Source: Phoebastria nigripes (lineage: Eukaryota; Chordata; Aves; Procellariiformes; Diomedeidae). Taken from it: 64,000 bases of DNA. A model generated the notes under the pieces. It made no database searches and was not told the DNA's origin. It saw only the letters and a list, made by a program, of their open reading frames with translations. The position numbers and the translations under genes were made by a program. How positions within the stretch are numbered: position 1 is the stretch's first letter; every line of letters starts with the position of its first letter. This document shows positions 11,797-23,800 of the stretch, piece by piece. The stretch lies in the NCBI GenBank assembly GCA_035582835.1, contig JAYKAV010002519.1:1-64000 (forward strand), written 5' to 3'.

Positions 11797-14700
11797 CTTA
11801 CAGTAAATAAGGTTGTTTTTTTTATTTTTACTATTGGAAACCACATCTGGACCATCTTATTCCTAAACCTGAGAAATCTTGGCTTGGTCAAAAGGTGCCA
11901 GGGAACATGCTAGCAGCTAACCGGTATGGATAATTATGGCCAAATGCTCAAGTCTGCATCCCAGACCTGTTTAAATTATTAGTGTAGATACAGCTAAAAG
12001 ACTTGGCCAGAAAGGAGGATCTGTTTTTGGGAAATACTTGGCCTGCAGGGATTTGAGCTCTGTTCAAAACTCAACAAAGAGGTGATAGCTAAAAGGCAGT
12101 CAGGCTTTCTTGTGTTTGGTGCTTGATGCTGCATACAAAGCAGTGCAAAATGTACAAGTATAGAGTGACAAAAGAAGACCAGGGAGAAAGAGGGTCAAAC
12201 CCTCTGACTAGAGCACTCAGCTGGAAGGTAGCTGCCCCTCTCTAAGCACTGTTCATGTTTTTTAATTTAGACATTTCCTGGTTAAAAACATTGCAAAAAT
12301 CAAGGTTTTGGGAAGTAGGACCTCAGGTTTCTCCATTGCTCCAGCCACATTTCAATTCATTCTTGCATGTCTACCTTTATTTTCTGAAATAAGAGGACCC
12401 TGCCCCTGAAGGGTGTATTGCATTTTATGTCTCACTGCATTCTGTCACTCCTTTTACTTTTCNTCTCAGAAAGTATAGCAAGAGTACGTAGTTAATACGG
12501 TACAGAGCATCTTCAGAAATAAATATGTGATCATAAGGAATCCAAGACATTAAATCTTTAATATCTGGAAAGAATGAATAACTTTTACAAGGTCTTCTAT
12601 ATATATATTCTGGACGAGATTTTATACAATTTCTCCTAACAGCCCACTTCTTCATTTAGTGCCCGCTCCAAACCTCACCATTCTTCATAGAAATATTTTC
12701 ATTGACTTCCCTTGGCTTTGGTTTCAAATCGAGGGAATTCAGTCAGGCTCACTGAAAATAGCAAAAATTTCTGCTCTCATACTCCACATTTTGGAGACAG
12801 GCTTTTTTTGGTTGTTGTTGTTTCCAGTGACTTTAGGTCAGCAACATCTGCTCATGCATTTAAATTAAAGTTTAAGATCTCTCTCTGTTTGATCAAATGT
12901 TGTTTTCACAATTTATATGGGCTTCACTCTTCTGGAAACATTTGTTTAATATAGTTAGTTCTGTTTTATCCGTCACTGATATTTTTATCTGTTTTATTCT
13001 ACAGTCCTTTAAGATGTGCTATGCATGAAAACAGCTTTATAAATAGAGATTGATTACTCAATATATTTCATGCAATAAGCCATGGTCTTCAAAAAAGGNT
13101 CCAGAAATATGAAAAANANANATATATATATACATTAATGGTAGCATCACATATCTCTCTGTTGTTTGGACGTAGTAGATCCAGTAACTGTTATTCTTTT
13201 CTAGTGCTTTGTACATAGAAGATGAATGTTGGATTCGCCGGAAGTCTGTAGGCAAACATTCAGTTTAAAAATGTTGATCTTCTTCCTAAAAGGAGGGAGG
13301 GTTAAGTGTTAAGGGAAAACTCTGTGTTCAAGGAGGGCTTTTTTTTTCAATTCTTTCTTGTTTCTTTTTTAATTACTCCTGTTGCTGCTGTTACTAATCA
13401 GCTTGTTTTGCATCATGCTAAACAGCACAGCTGGAGAATTTGCTCACTGATTGAAAGTATCATGTGAGCAGAGAGAGTGGGCAACAGTGGGACCACAGTG
13501 GAAATGACTGCAAAGAGATTTCAAAGATGTTATAAGGCGGCAAGAATTTTTTTGCATCTGGGGATGCTTGAGGAAGGGAAGAAAGAAAAACCCAGTGCAG
13601 GAGGATTAGAGAAGGAAAGATGTATCTGAGAAATAAAAGCAAGAAAGGGAGGATCTTTATTTATGTCTGAACAGTCAGCTTAGCAAATTTCGCTCAATGG
13701 CGGTGGTAGCAGCAAGTCCTATCTTAAAGGTGGAAAACTTCCATCACGACCGGAAAAAAAAATGGAGAAAGANAGGAATGGATGACAAAGCAGTCATTTG
13801 AATTTATCCCTGTTACAAGCTGTTATAAAACCCACAGCAGAATTAAAGTTCCTACTGTTCTAGAAATAGCACCTGTGTTTCATAGACAGTGAATTGTACT
13901 AAGAGGCAATAGGCCTGTCTGGAGCAAGGAGTGACTCAGTCTTAAGGCAACAGCACAGCACGCACAGAGAGAGAATAGAAAGAAAAGGTAGTATTTTACT
14001 TCCCTTCTTTTAGACCTCTATGCAGCTTTCTGTACAACTGTTTTTCTGTATTTCTACTGTATCCAATAGTTAGTGTTACTTTGTAACATCAGCTCCTGCC
14101 CAGGTCCACTGCCACAGTCCCTCTTTCTCGATAGAAGCATATGGATACCTGTATAAAGTGAGTTTTGCTGCATCTATGAGTTTTGGGCATAAGGAAAAGC
14201 NTTAAAAAATAACATAAAGCAAAACTGAGCAGAAATCTAGGCCAATTTACTGTGGTTTCTTTCATACAGGAGGCATCAATAGGACTGCCCATAATTCACA
14301 TTTCTGGATATTTCCTATTGCAGGTCTCTGTTTTCATTTTCCTTTAACTTTGCCAGACTTAGACAGTGAAGGCTGAACTTTCCTTACCAGCTGCTAGGGC
14401 CAGAATGTTTGCTTTTGTTTATAAAATTTTAACATTAGCTTTTTTTTTGCAGCTTCTGAGAATGAAAGGAAGGGGAGGAGGGGAAGATTTTCTCTGCGAT
14501 AAGAAACTTTGGTACCTTTTTAATAAGATGATCTGAGTCTTGGCACATGAGCTGAAAAGCTGGTCAGGTCCAGTTCTTCTGTCAAGGATGAGCCTTGCCC
14601 TATCCCTGAGAGAAACTGCCTAAATTTGGCAAATTTACAGACCTTTGAAAAATCTCCCCTTGCATGTTTTCAGCAGTGGCTCTGGTGGATACCGACGCTG

Positions 14701-17700
14701 CAGCTCCCATCTGTGTGTGTCTCCACCACAGCTGTGTGGGCTGAGCCCGACCGACCTGTTGCTGCTGCTTGGGTCTCCTGGGAGGGTGCGGGGGCCTCTC
14801 CTCCACGAACGCGCTGTGCTTCTCCTGCTGCTGCCCCCCTCGGCAGGAAAGAGAGAGAGATTTGACTGAAAAACAGAAAAATGCTGGAAATGTCTGGGAT
14901 GGCAGAGGAACTAGATTAGGGTAAGGAGCTTGGGAATAGTAGTCCATGTCAGGAGCTTAAGAAGGTGCAGGAGATTCAAGGACAAACAGACTAGGAGTGA
15001 GGGATGAAAATAAGAAATGGAATTGGGAGGTAGGAGACAAAATCCAATGAAGAGCTAAGGAAAAAGTAAGATACCATGCACTGATGGACAAAGAAGCTAG
15101 CTTCAGGCAGAGGAAGGGGTAAAACACCCCCTCCTTAGTCTCAGGTGAACCACGTAAACATGGGGAGGTTGGGTGGTGAGCCTGGGGAGAAACTAGAAAG
15201 AAAAACTTGAATAAAAGGAACTTAGGGGCTGCAATGAGGATCCCTGAAAAAGAGATTTGGAGTGGTAATGCAAACCGATGTGGATTGGTACGAACACCTT
15301 AGACACCCAGATTGGGACAATCCAAAGAGAAGGGGTCAGAGCAAGGGAGTATATAAGAAGAATGAGGTGAAAGAGCTAAATCAAGGACTGGCTTGGGACA
15401 AGGATAGCCTACGTGAGATGGGGCAGCAGGAATGAGGAGAGACTTTGCCCAACAAAACATACTGGCTTTCTAACGCAGAAGAGAAAGCAACTAATGTTTG
15501 TGAGTTGTGACCTGAGCTTTGAGACTTAAGTTATGAGATACATAGATGAATAACAGTGGTGGAGCTAGTAGAGCTGAGTATCAGGGCTGTGCCCTGTGCA
15601 CACCCAGCAACCTGAAACCATTAATTTGCTGTATGGTCCCCAGCTCATCTCTGCATATCTGAGACAATGGACTGGAATGAGAAAATAGGCCACCCTGATA
15701 CCTGGTGATTGACTGAACTAGTAACCACCTTCCCAATGAAGCATTTGACTAATTGTCACAGGAGCTCTCCAGGTGGGAATTTTGGACAATCCTGGATATT
15801 TTCCCCAGACTGCTCTTGCTGTGCCTAAATCCAACTGATGGGCATGACTTGTGTGCTTCCGTGTGCTGATGACTATCCCAGGTTGAGAGTCTACCCATCA
15901 CTGAGACTCGCCCAGGCAGTTCCTGCTGCAGAACTGACGAAAGTCAAACTCAGACATGGATAAGTTACTTATAGATGGTCAGGAGAAACTGTCCCTGCAG
16001 CTGCACTAATGGTCACATAGGATGGAGATGCTTTGTATGTAGTTGAAGATAATCAATAGCAATGGTCATACATTTATGGGAGCAGCCATGCAGGGTATAA
16101 GAATTCATCAGAAGAGCCGTTCAGTGTCTCATCCAAACCAGCTGAAAATGCCGCACTCCTTTTGTCATCCAGGCAGCAACTGAGTCTACTCTTTAAGAGA
16201 TTTGACCCCCCAGGTTTTCATCACCCTATGGAAAAATCCCAATAATAGCCTTTTTGTCTTATAAACACTAAGTCTGTGAATGTCTGTGCAAGAGAATCAC
16301 TGTAATGATTAGTATTCTAGAAATGACCATGAGAAAATGGATATTTTTGCATAAAACCCGAAGTTTAATTATGTGCCATAAATGAGGACAAATGAGATAT
16401 CATATAGCTTCTCATTTGGTAAGCTCTGTCCATCCCGTGAATTGACTGAAGCAGAGGTTCTGTAGAAAATATTAACAGCTGCATCATAGCGTGTATACAC
16501 GAGAGACCAAATTAAAACTCCACAAGCAATGCTAATGCTGACGGTCTTAAGTCTTTGGCACATCTTTAATGTTCTTTTAATGTATTTCTGTGTGTGTAAA
16601 AAAGCGCAGGGGGGTGAATGGCACATTGAAAAGTTCCTGCTAAAAAGAGATTATGATGTACAAGACAATAATAAGATACAAGACAGACAAAGAAAGGGAA
16701 ATGAGAATTTTACGCTGTTTAGTTGCTAAATAACAAGAAGGTACTCTGTATATATAGTATGTCTTTCTCACCTTCTACTACCAACCATCTTTGTTCCGAT
16801 AGAAAGTGTGACACTCAGTTAAATCAGTAAAACGCCTAAAATCAATAAAATGCTTAGTATTACTTGCTTGGTTTTCTGTGATGGCTCAGTTAGTGATGTT
16901 TGATGTGCTTGTTTGCATGTGATATATTGTGCATCACAGCGTATGTTCCCATAGCAGAGGGCTCCTAGCTGATGGAGCGGGANACTGCCGGTTTGTGTGT
17001 GCTTGCTGCTCTCTGTGTGGGGCAGCAAGGGGAAGATGCTCTGCTCTTTGGGATCAGTGAGGTATGGTAAGAGGCAGAGTACAGGGAGGGGAAGGCAGTG
17101 AATGAGATGCAGTAGGCAATATGGAAAAGAAGCAAACAAACAAGCCAGCAAGCNTGGAGGATGATGCGCTGCGGAGCCTGGGGGTCTGCTGAACAAAGGG
17201 AGTAAATGCACTCCCAGGCCTCAGCTGGGATGGGATGACTTTTGCAGGGCTCACGTGGGACTGTGAACAAGTCATTGCCCAGTAAAGGACCTGTTCAACA
17301 GGGAGGCAGTGAGCACAGAGGAATCTGTCTTCCACCCCCTTTTGGCATTTTGGGAGTGTTTGATCTAAGGAAAAGACCTAATTGGACCTTCTTCAAATCC
17401 CTGACCAACTTGTCCTCCNGTCAAAGGCAATAATATATAAGTGAATGTTATTGAGGAAATATTGTGAAACCCAATCTGAATCATCAACTTCCGTATCAAT
17501 CTTCACAATAAGATTTAAAATTTTTTTTTGATGGCTTTGGTATTTCAGCCCTCTTCCTTTTTTTGAGGTGTTATTTAACCATACAGCTTCAATAGTGAAG
17601 CACATTACTTGTTGGACTTGGAAGCCAGAGACTTATTTTCCAGGAAGAAATAAATCTAAAAACTACAGAACAAAGATTATGTATATGATGCACTGAGTAA

Positions 17701-18690
17701 TGAAAGAAAGGACAAACTTATTTTTTTATGTACACAAATATAACAAGTTTAATATCTGTCTTGCAGTTCAGGTACAAACAAAACCAGACCCAACAATGCA
17801 GGGTGTTAAGCACCAAGTTCTTCTCTCAGTCCAAATGCTCTCCAGGTTTTGGATGTACAGTTTTGGCCTAGCCAAAAGGTCATGTTTTTATTTTTGCACT
17901 TGAAATCATGGAAAGCATGAAGAAAACAAAGGAAGTACAGAAAATGGGGCTCAAGAATAAAACACTTCATCAAATAAATAACATGTCAGACCTTAGAGTC
18001 CACTGACTGTGAAGAATGTTAACAGCATTGGCTAGACTAACATTACTTCCACCAGCAGGCAGATTTCTTACAAATATGATCTTTCAGCTATTTCATTAAC
18101 CTCACACTCCCACACATGAAATTGAAGCTTAAAGGTCATGTTTAATGTGTTCAGTGTTTTCAGATCATTCTAATTCCAAACCTGAAGCTTATTCTTATAG
18201 TGAGTCTATTTACTAAATTTCAGCCTTCAATCTTTTATGCTTTAAGTATATTTTTATTAGAATATTTCATTTCTGTTCTAAAGTATTTGCATTTTCTTTT
18301 TTAATGGCATGATTTCCTATTAACTTCTTGGTTTTCTTCAGTCAATAATAATTTTTTTTTGATAGACAAAGGAAGTAATTTTAGAAGGAATTCATCACAG
18401 CTAATAACAGTGACTCTGTAAGTAATACAGAGATATTTTTAATACGCATACGCATACACATACCCAATTGAAATATATTATTGTTGGTATTTTCTTGTTT
18501 ACATACTCTAACCATTGTCTTCTGCCCTTTCAAATCCTCTCAGTGCTTTCCAAATGGATGCCTACATGATTTTTAGTATTCTGACACCAGAGACTTTAAA
18601 GATATTCTAGTGCCAAATTCCCATTCAAATGAATGAAAGTGATTTCCCCAAACAATAGAAGGTATCAAATAAGTATCTGAGAATACAATT
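10441..18690. other. Unique noncoding DNA
   Basis: This 8-kb stretch has no supported gene. It contains a 40-T run (11757-11796), an AT microsatellite with undetermined bases near 13104-13133, and a small GC- and CpG-richer patch at about 14690-14850. Open frames up to 130 codons occur on both strands (for example 16819-17211 minus), but overlap in several frames and show no domains. Confidence 0.5.
11757..11796. repeat. Poly(T) run of 40 bases
   Basis: An uninterrupted T run is followed by CTTACAG. It could be the reverse-complement poly(A) tail of a retrocopy, but no retrogene sequence is recognised to its left. Length may be unreliable in the assembly. Confidence 0.9.
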
Positions 18691-18699
18691 CAGGGAATT

Positions 18700-18850
18700 C
18701 CTGATTGTCCGTTCTGTGTTGACTTTATTGCAAAAAATAGTCTTCATTATTTGTGCAGATTACTTTTATAACTCTATGCCTCAGTTTTCTCTGTTGAGAA
18801 CAGTAAATCTTCATTGCCTACCTTTTGCTTGTCTTTTTAGGCTGCCTTAA
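18700..18850 (+). repeat. MIR-like SINE relic
   Basis: ATAACTCTATGCCTCAGTTT, then TCTCTGTTGAGAACAGTAAA and TTCATTGCCTACC parallel the conserved middle of MIR-type SINEs ('cctctctgtgcctcagttt', 'cctcatctgtaaaatgg', 'aataattgcctacc'). It is diverged and its edges are uncertain. Confidence 0.5.
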
Positions 18851-19284
18851 TCACAGGTTGCAGCCTCTTGTTGCTTATCTGTAAAAGTAAAGGACCAGTG
18901 AGTGTGGTAAGTAGGGCTCACTTTCAGCTTTGACTTGATTACCTATTTGTTTAAATTAAGGTGCTTTTATTTTTTTATAATCGATGGAATTCATCTTTTT
19001 GGTCTTAAATTTTCCAGGGTAAGTGTGTGCATCAGCATATGTTTACTTACTCACACTCCTTATAATAGGAATGCAGAATAACTGCTAATAAAACCACAGA
19101 TTTCCAGTAGATGAACAGCAATTAACTCAGCTTATCGCTTTGTAAGGTCTTTTGGAGAGCTGATTGAAGGGGAGAAAGTGGTTAAAACAACCTGGCAGCC
19201 CTCTAAAGTCATACTGACAAGGGCACAAATTCTTTCTGATTATGGAAGAAATATAGGAAATGCAATAAGAGAATAATTCGGCTG

Positions 19285-19555
19285 AAGTCAATGATTTAAA
19301 AACAATATCTAGGAAGTGGAAATGAGACTGCACATTAGGGCTGAGCGCAAAAGCATATAAAGGCAAACTCATAAAAATCAGCTAAGAGAACGATTCACCT
19401 AGAAGGGACACCAACTGCAACAAGAAATNGTGTAGAATGATATTGGCATCAAGAGGAAAACCAAAACAGAAAAAATTCTGTACTACTTATTAAAGGAGGA
19501 TAGCTATAAATAGATGATGTTAAGAAGGCTGATCTGTTTAATGCCATTTTACCAT
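19285..19555 (+). mobile_element. Old CR1 relic, ORF2 segment upstream of RT
   Basis: The sequence follows the linker of CR1 ORF2 just before the RT domain: a 'gaagtggaaatgagactgcac' segment, GCATATAAAGGCAAACTCAT, AACTGCAACAAGAAA, ATATTGGCATCAAGAGGAAAACC, AGATGATGTTAAGAAGGCTG and TGTTTAATGCC. These correspond to the ARxAYKxKI, GNKKxFYRYIxSKRKT and DVxKAExFNAFF blocks. Frameshifts and stops are present, so it is a fossil. A second CR1 segment in the same orientation follows at 19600-20065. The two are likely one copy that lost the RT in between. Confidence 0.65.
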
Positions 19556-19599
19556 GCAATCAAGTGATTATCATACCAATCCATTGACAAAGGGAAAGA

Positions 19600-20065
19600 T
19601 CTCAACATTTGAGTTTGGAAGAGATATTGACCCACTGGAGGACCTTCAAGATGGTTAGGGAGTTGGAGTAAAGGACATCTGAGTGGGAACTGGGTGTGTT
19701 TAACCTGGAGAAGAAAAGGATAAGAAGGGATCTAACTACACTCTTATAGAGAAGGTGGAGCCAGATTCTCCTCAGTGAGCACAGTGAGAGGATAAGCCCC
19801 AAGGGTTAAAGATTAAATATGAGAAATTGTAATTGCACATAAGGAAAAAATAATTCACCATAAGAGGTTGTCCAGAGTGGTTGAGTAATCTCTGTCTCTG
19901 GGGATTTTAAACAACTGTAAGGGCAAGGTCATGAGCAGTCTGATCTAACTCTGAGTCCTGCTCTGAGCAAGAGGTTGTGCTAGATCCTACTACCTAGGTC
20001 TAGGTCTAGGTACTAGATCTCTGGTGGTCACCTCTGTCCTATTTTTTCTATAGTTCTGTGATTTT
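19600..20065 (+). mobile_element. Old CR1 relic, 3' end
   Basis: Diagnostic CR1 3' blocks occur in order: TTTAACCTGGAGAAGAAAAGGAT, GAAGGGATCTAACTACACTC, AAATTGTAATTGCACATAAGGAA, TTGTCCAGAGTGGTTGAGTAATCTCTGTCTCTGGGG, GGTTGTGCTAGATC and GGTCACCTCTGTCCTATTTT with a terminal TTCTGTGATTTT. Many substitutions and indels make it an old copy. A CTAGGT tandem stretch lies at about 19992-20012. The CR1 ends about 275 bases before the LTR at 20340. Confidence 0.75.
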
Positions 20066-20339
20066 ATGTCCTTAGGTCAGATGTTTTCAGACAAGCTGAA
20101 TTTGATGAGCTTTTTTCTAGGACTCTTTAATGCCCTAAAACCCGTTGAACTTTTAAAGATATTGGTGGTACACCTAGCTATAGACCTAGGTACAGTTGAT
20201 CCTGGGAGCTCTAGGGATGAAGCATATGATTTCTTAAACCCCTCAGTGATTCCTTATAATCTGCTGATCACAGAACGTTTCAGAAAAAATAGCAAAGTCT
20301 TTCTCAAAATGGTTTCAGAGAAGATAGGTATACTACATG
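20066..20339. other. Unique spacer between CR1 relic and LTR
   Basis: The spacer holds an open frame from 20066 that continues into the LTR (100 codons, no domain). I see nothing that makes it a gene. It ends with ACATG, the left target-site copy of the LTR insertion. Confidence 0.5.
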
Positions 20340-20892
20340 TGTCGTGGTTTAACCCTGGCAGCGCCTAAACACCACGCAGCTGCTCGCTCACCACCCCACC
20401 TCTGGTGGGATGGGGGAGAGAATCGGGAGGGCACGAGTAGGAAAACTCACAGGTTGAGACAAAAACAGTTTAATAATTGAAATAAAACAAAGTAGAACAG
20501 TAATAGTAACAGTGGTAACAACAACAACAACAACAACAATATACAAAGCAGGCGATGCACAATGCAATTGCTCACCACCCCCCGAACCAAACGAGAGCCA
20601 GGGACCCCCCAGCCCCCCCCCCCACACCCTTAGTTTTTATACTGAGCATTGCATGGTATGGAATACCCCATTGGCCAGCTGGGTCAAACACCCCAGCTAT
20701 GCTCCCCCCGCCAGCTTCCCATGCACCTGGCAGGGCATGGGAGGCCGAAAAGTGCCCGGTGCAAGCACCACCCAGCAGCACACAAAACATCAATGGGCCA
20801 TCAACGCTCCTATTATACCAAACCCAAAACACAGCACGCCCTCCCCAGCTACTGGGAAGAAAGTTAACTCTGTCCCAGCCNGAAGAAGGACA
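20340..20892 (-). mobile_element. Solo ERVL-like LTR (copy B), TSD ACATG
   Basis: A complete 553-bp LTR runs from TGTCGTGG (20340) to GGACA (20892) as read on +. It is flanked by the perfect 5-bp direct repeat ACATG at 20335-20339 and 20893-20897. Five-base duplications fit ERVL-type integrases. Sense is minus: a TATA-like TATAAAAA (reverse complement of 20634-20641) precedes ATTAAA (reverse complement of 20469-20474). Between them lie a CAA/TTG trinucleotide run (about 20517-20540) and a GCACAATGCAATTGCTCACC block, the type-1 middle shared with copy C. No internal retroviral sequence adjoins it. The provirus was presumably lost by LTR-LTR recombination. Confidence 0.93.
20517..20543. repeat. 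CAA trinucleotide run inside LTR copy B
   Basis: Seven or so CAA units lie between the poly(A) signal and the CAATTG block. The same site in copy C carries an ATT (sense) run. Confidence 0.85.
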
Positions 20893-20897
20893 ACATG

Positions 20898-23800
20898 ACT
20901 TCCTGGGAAATTAGATTCAGTCCTACCTGATGCACTTCGATATTGGACATGGCCTTTTTTTCGCAGGTGCTTTCTACCTTGGTCCTTGTTTCTGTTTGCC
21001 TGCCCTCACACAGCTGTAGTGAGAGAGGAAAAGTGTTGAGCACCCATAGCTGATATAGCAGTCATAGAAGCTAAGCTTTGAGCAATAAAAAAGTGCTAAA
21101 TATTCTGAAAAATAGAGTCTGGAAGTCTTATTATTGCACCTTATTGCAGTGATAGCCTTAATTATTTGCACTTCTTAGTATTTGAATATATTTTAGCTGT
21201 AATTATATTGTTACTTTATCAACCTCTAAAATATCTCTTCTGAAGTCACAATATGATGTTTATTGTTATTACTGGGCCATAGAGTGTATCATCATGTATA
21301 GTTTCAAGAGTGCTGTCTGTTGAGGTGCTTCATGACCCTTCCCACTAGGGTGGCCATGAACAGGCTCCAACAGCAGGACGTGGGGCAACCCAAAGGTGTT
21401 GTCGGGACACGAAGTCAGCCTTGTACTTTCTGCCATGTTAGAGTATTTTGGGGAAGAAAAAAGCCAAGTCCCTATTTGTATTTCCAGCAAGTTTGCCCTC
21501 TCTCAGCAAGCACTGCGACACTTTGCTTTATATGTTTGATTATGTCTGATAGTGTAACTTTTACTTCTCTCCTACAGGGACTCAAGATGTGATGAACTGG
21601 TGCAGATTTCTGACTCTTCCAAGGAGCTTCAGCTGAAAATCAAAGTCAGGTCCTCAGTCAGTTATGTAAATAGTAATGCTGCAGTTTGTGTCTCTGATGA
21701 ACCTATAGGTAACCACTGAAGGAATGAGTCCAAGTGAATGTAACTTAGGAAATACACAAAGCCAGTCCAGCCACTTCTCAGACAGAAATGGTACTGCCTC
21801 AGCAGTACCTCAGCATCCTGCTACCCAGAAGGGACTCATTTTAATATAAGGTTGTCATACAAGTCATACAAGTATTTTTGTTTTAATCTGTGATTCACTT
21901 CAGTGCTGAGGAGTCTGATTCATCTTCTGTTCAAGCCAGCAGAAAGATTTGCAGTGACTTCAAAAAGAATTGGAATAAGCACCAGCTTGAGCTAGCCAGA
22001 GGCTGGCTTTTCCATTTAAATCTTAGCCATGTACTTTTAAAACAAGTTAATGTCACCCTAGTTTTTACCTGCAAGTGACTACATGACCAAGGCTGGGAAC
22101 TATGGGTAAAATATGGAAGTGTTTAAGCTTTATTGTGGCCATGAACTTCCATATCTTCGTATATGACCTTTTCAAGTTCCCTTCAAACTGAAATACATTA
22201 CTCCGATTCTTTTAAGTGATTTTTTTCAAGTTGTGCTTTTTTTGTTTGGTTGGTTTTGATTTTGGTTTTGTTTTTTTTTTTTTTTCCCAAGTCCTGTGCT
22301 GATTATTAACACAACAGCGTGATAATCACAAAAGTGATTTTAGAACTACACACTCCAATCCTGTCCACTTCTAGCAGCTTTGGAGGTATTGTACTAAAGC
22401 TCTGCAAAGTCAACAGGTTTGGGCTACCCAGGATACCCTGAGCTCCAAGGAGCGCTTACTGGCCCGGCCTGCAACTGCAATTACACCACTCGTGGCAGCA
22501 GTGAATTGTATCTCAATGGAGATAGTACAATAGATTGCCCTTGGACAGTCTCTATATTCTTAAGGATGTATGCACTTTTTCTCATATAATTCTTTTGGAT
22601 GTTTCCTTTGCACCAAGAAATTCTGCAGGACATCTTAGTGAGGTACCAAGTATTCTCAAGTACATGTGTAATGTTTCCAGTCATGTTTCCAGCAATGTCC
22701 TGCCAACTTCTTGTCAAGAGGTATTCTTGTGGGGACCATCTGCTCTCAGATGCTTCCCTGTCCAAGGGGTCTAAAAATGAAGGTGCTAGGAGAGGTAATC
22801 TTCTACCTTTCCTTCTCATGGAAAGCTATGATGGATGTAAACACAGGATTACTAAAAATACACAGAAATTGGGATAATAACAGCAGCAGAAATCCATTTC
22901 TTTCTGGGGGTTTCTTCTATTCAGAGCTGCCTTTGGTGAATCTAAACAGTTTTATGCTAGGACACTGACTGATTATGAGAGCCCTCCTCTCATAGTGGCT
23001 GCTGCTCAGACCTGTAAGAAAACTGCGGGTCATTAGTTCTAAGTGCTGGTACACATGAAATAATGTAAATAACAGGTCCAAATAAAGCAATTTAATTTGA
23101 ATGGAGTCCACAGCTGTATCTCTTTTGATTTAAATTTTACTGACTTCCTGCTTCTTTTTTTCCTGCTGTTATTATCCACTACTTTGCATTTGTATATAAA
23201 CCAGTCCGGACACCACATTTGTATGGATTGCATAGCATTTCACAGCAATTATGTTCCTTTTCTTCAGAGATAGAGTAGACCACTTTCACTAAAAACCTCT
23301 CTAGCATGAAAAAAGGAGATACTTTTACAAAATGAACCAGCATATTCTAAACAGCTGGCTGTAGTAGCCACAGGGTAGGTACAGCATAGGTAGGCTGTGA
23401 CCTACTCCAAGTCTGCTGCCAGGTTGCTATTTAATTAGGGGTTAGCGCAAGGCAAGCCTGTGTCCCAGCCACCATGCAGCTGCTCTGAGCTGGCTTCAAG
23501 TGAAACTTGATACAATCAATCTCTCTGAAAACATGGCTCTGTGTAGGGAAACCACACTTGGACAAATAAGGTGAAGTGTTACAAATATTGCCCTAAGAAT
23601 TAAAGGTCTGCATTGCACGCTTATATAGCAGAAGTGTGAGGAGGAGTAGTCCAGAAAAAGGAAAGGCTGGTTTTAGGTTTTACAAGCCCGGAAGATTTGG
23701 CCTTCACCATCTAGTCCAGACCCCGAGAAATGAAGGATGGCAACGTTAATCCCATTGGTTAGTTTCTCAGGGTCTATATTAAAACTGGTAAGGGTTTTTT

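Noticed and set aside
22111..22154. 10-bp inverted repeat ATATGGAAGT / ACTTCCATAT
   Set aside because: A 24-base loop and AT-rich arms make it likely chance.
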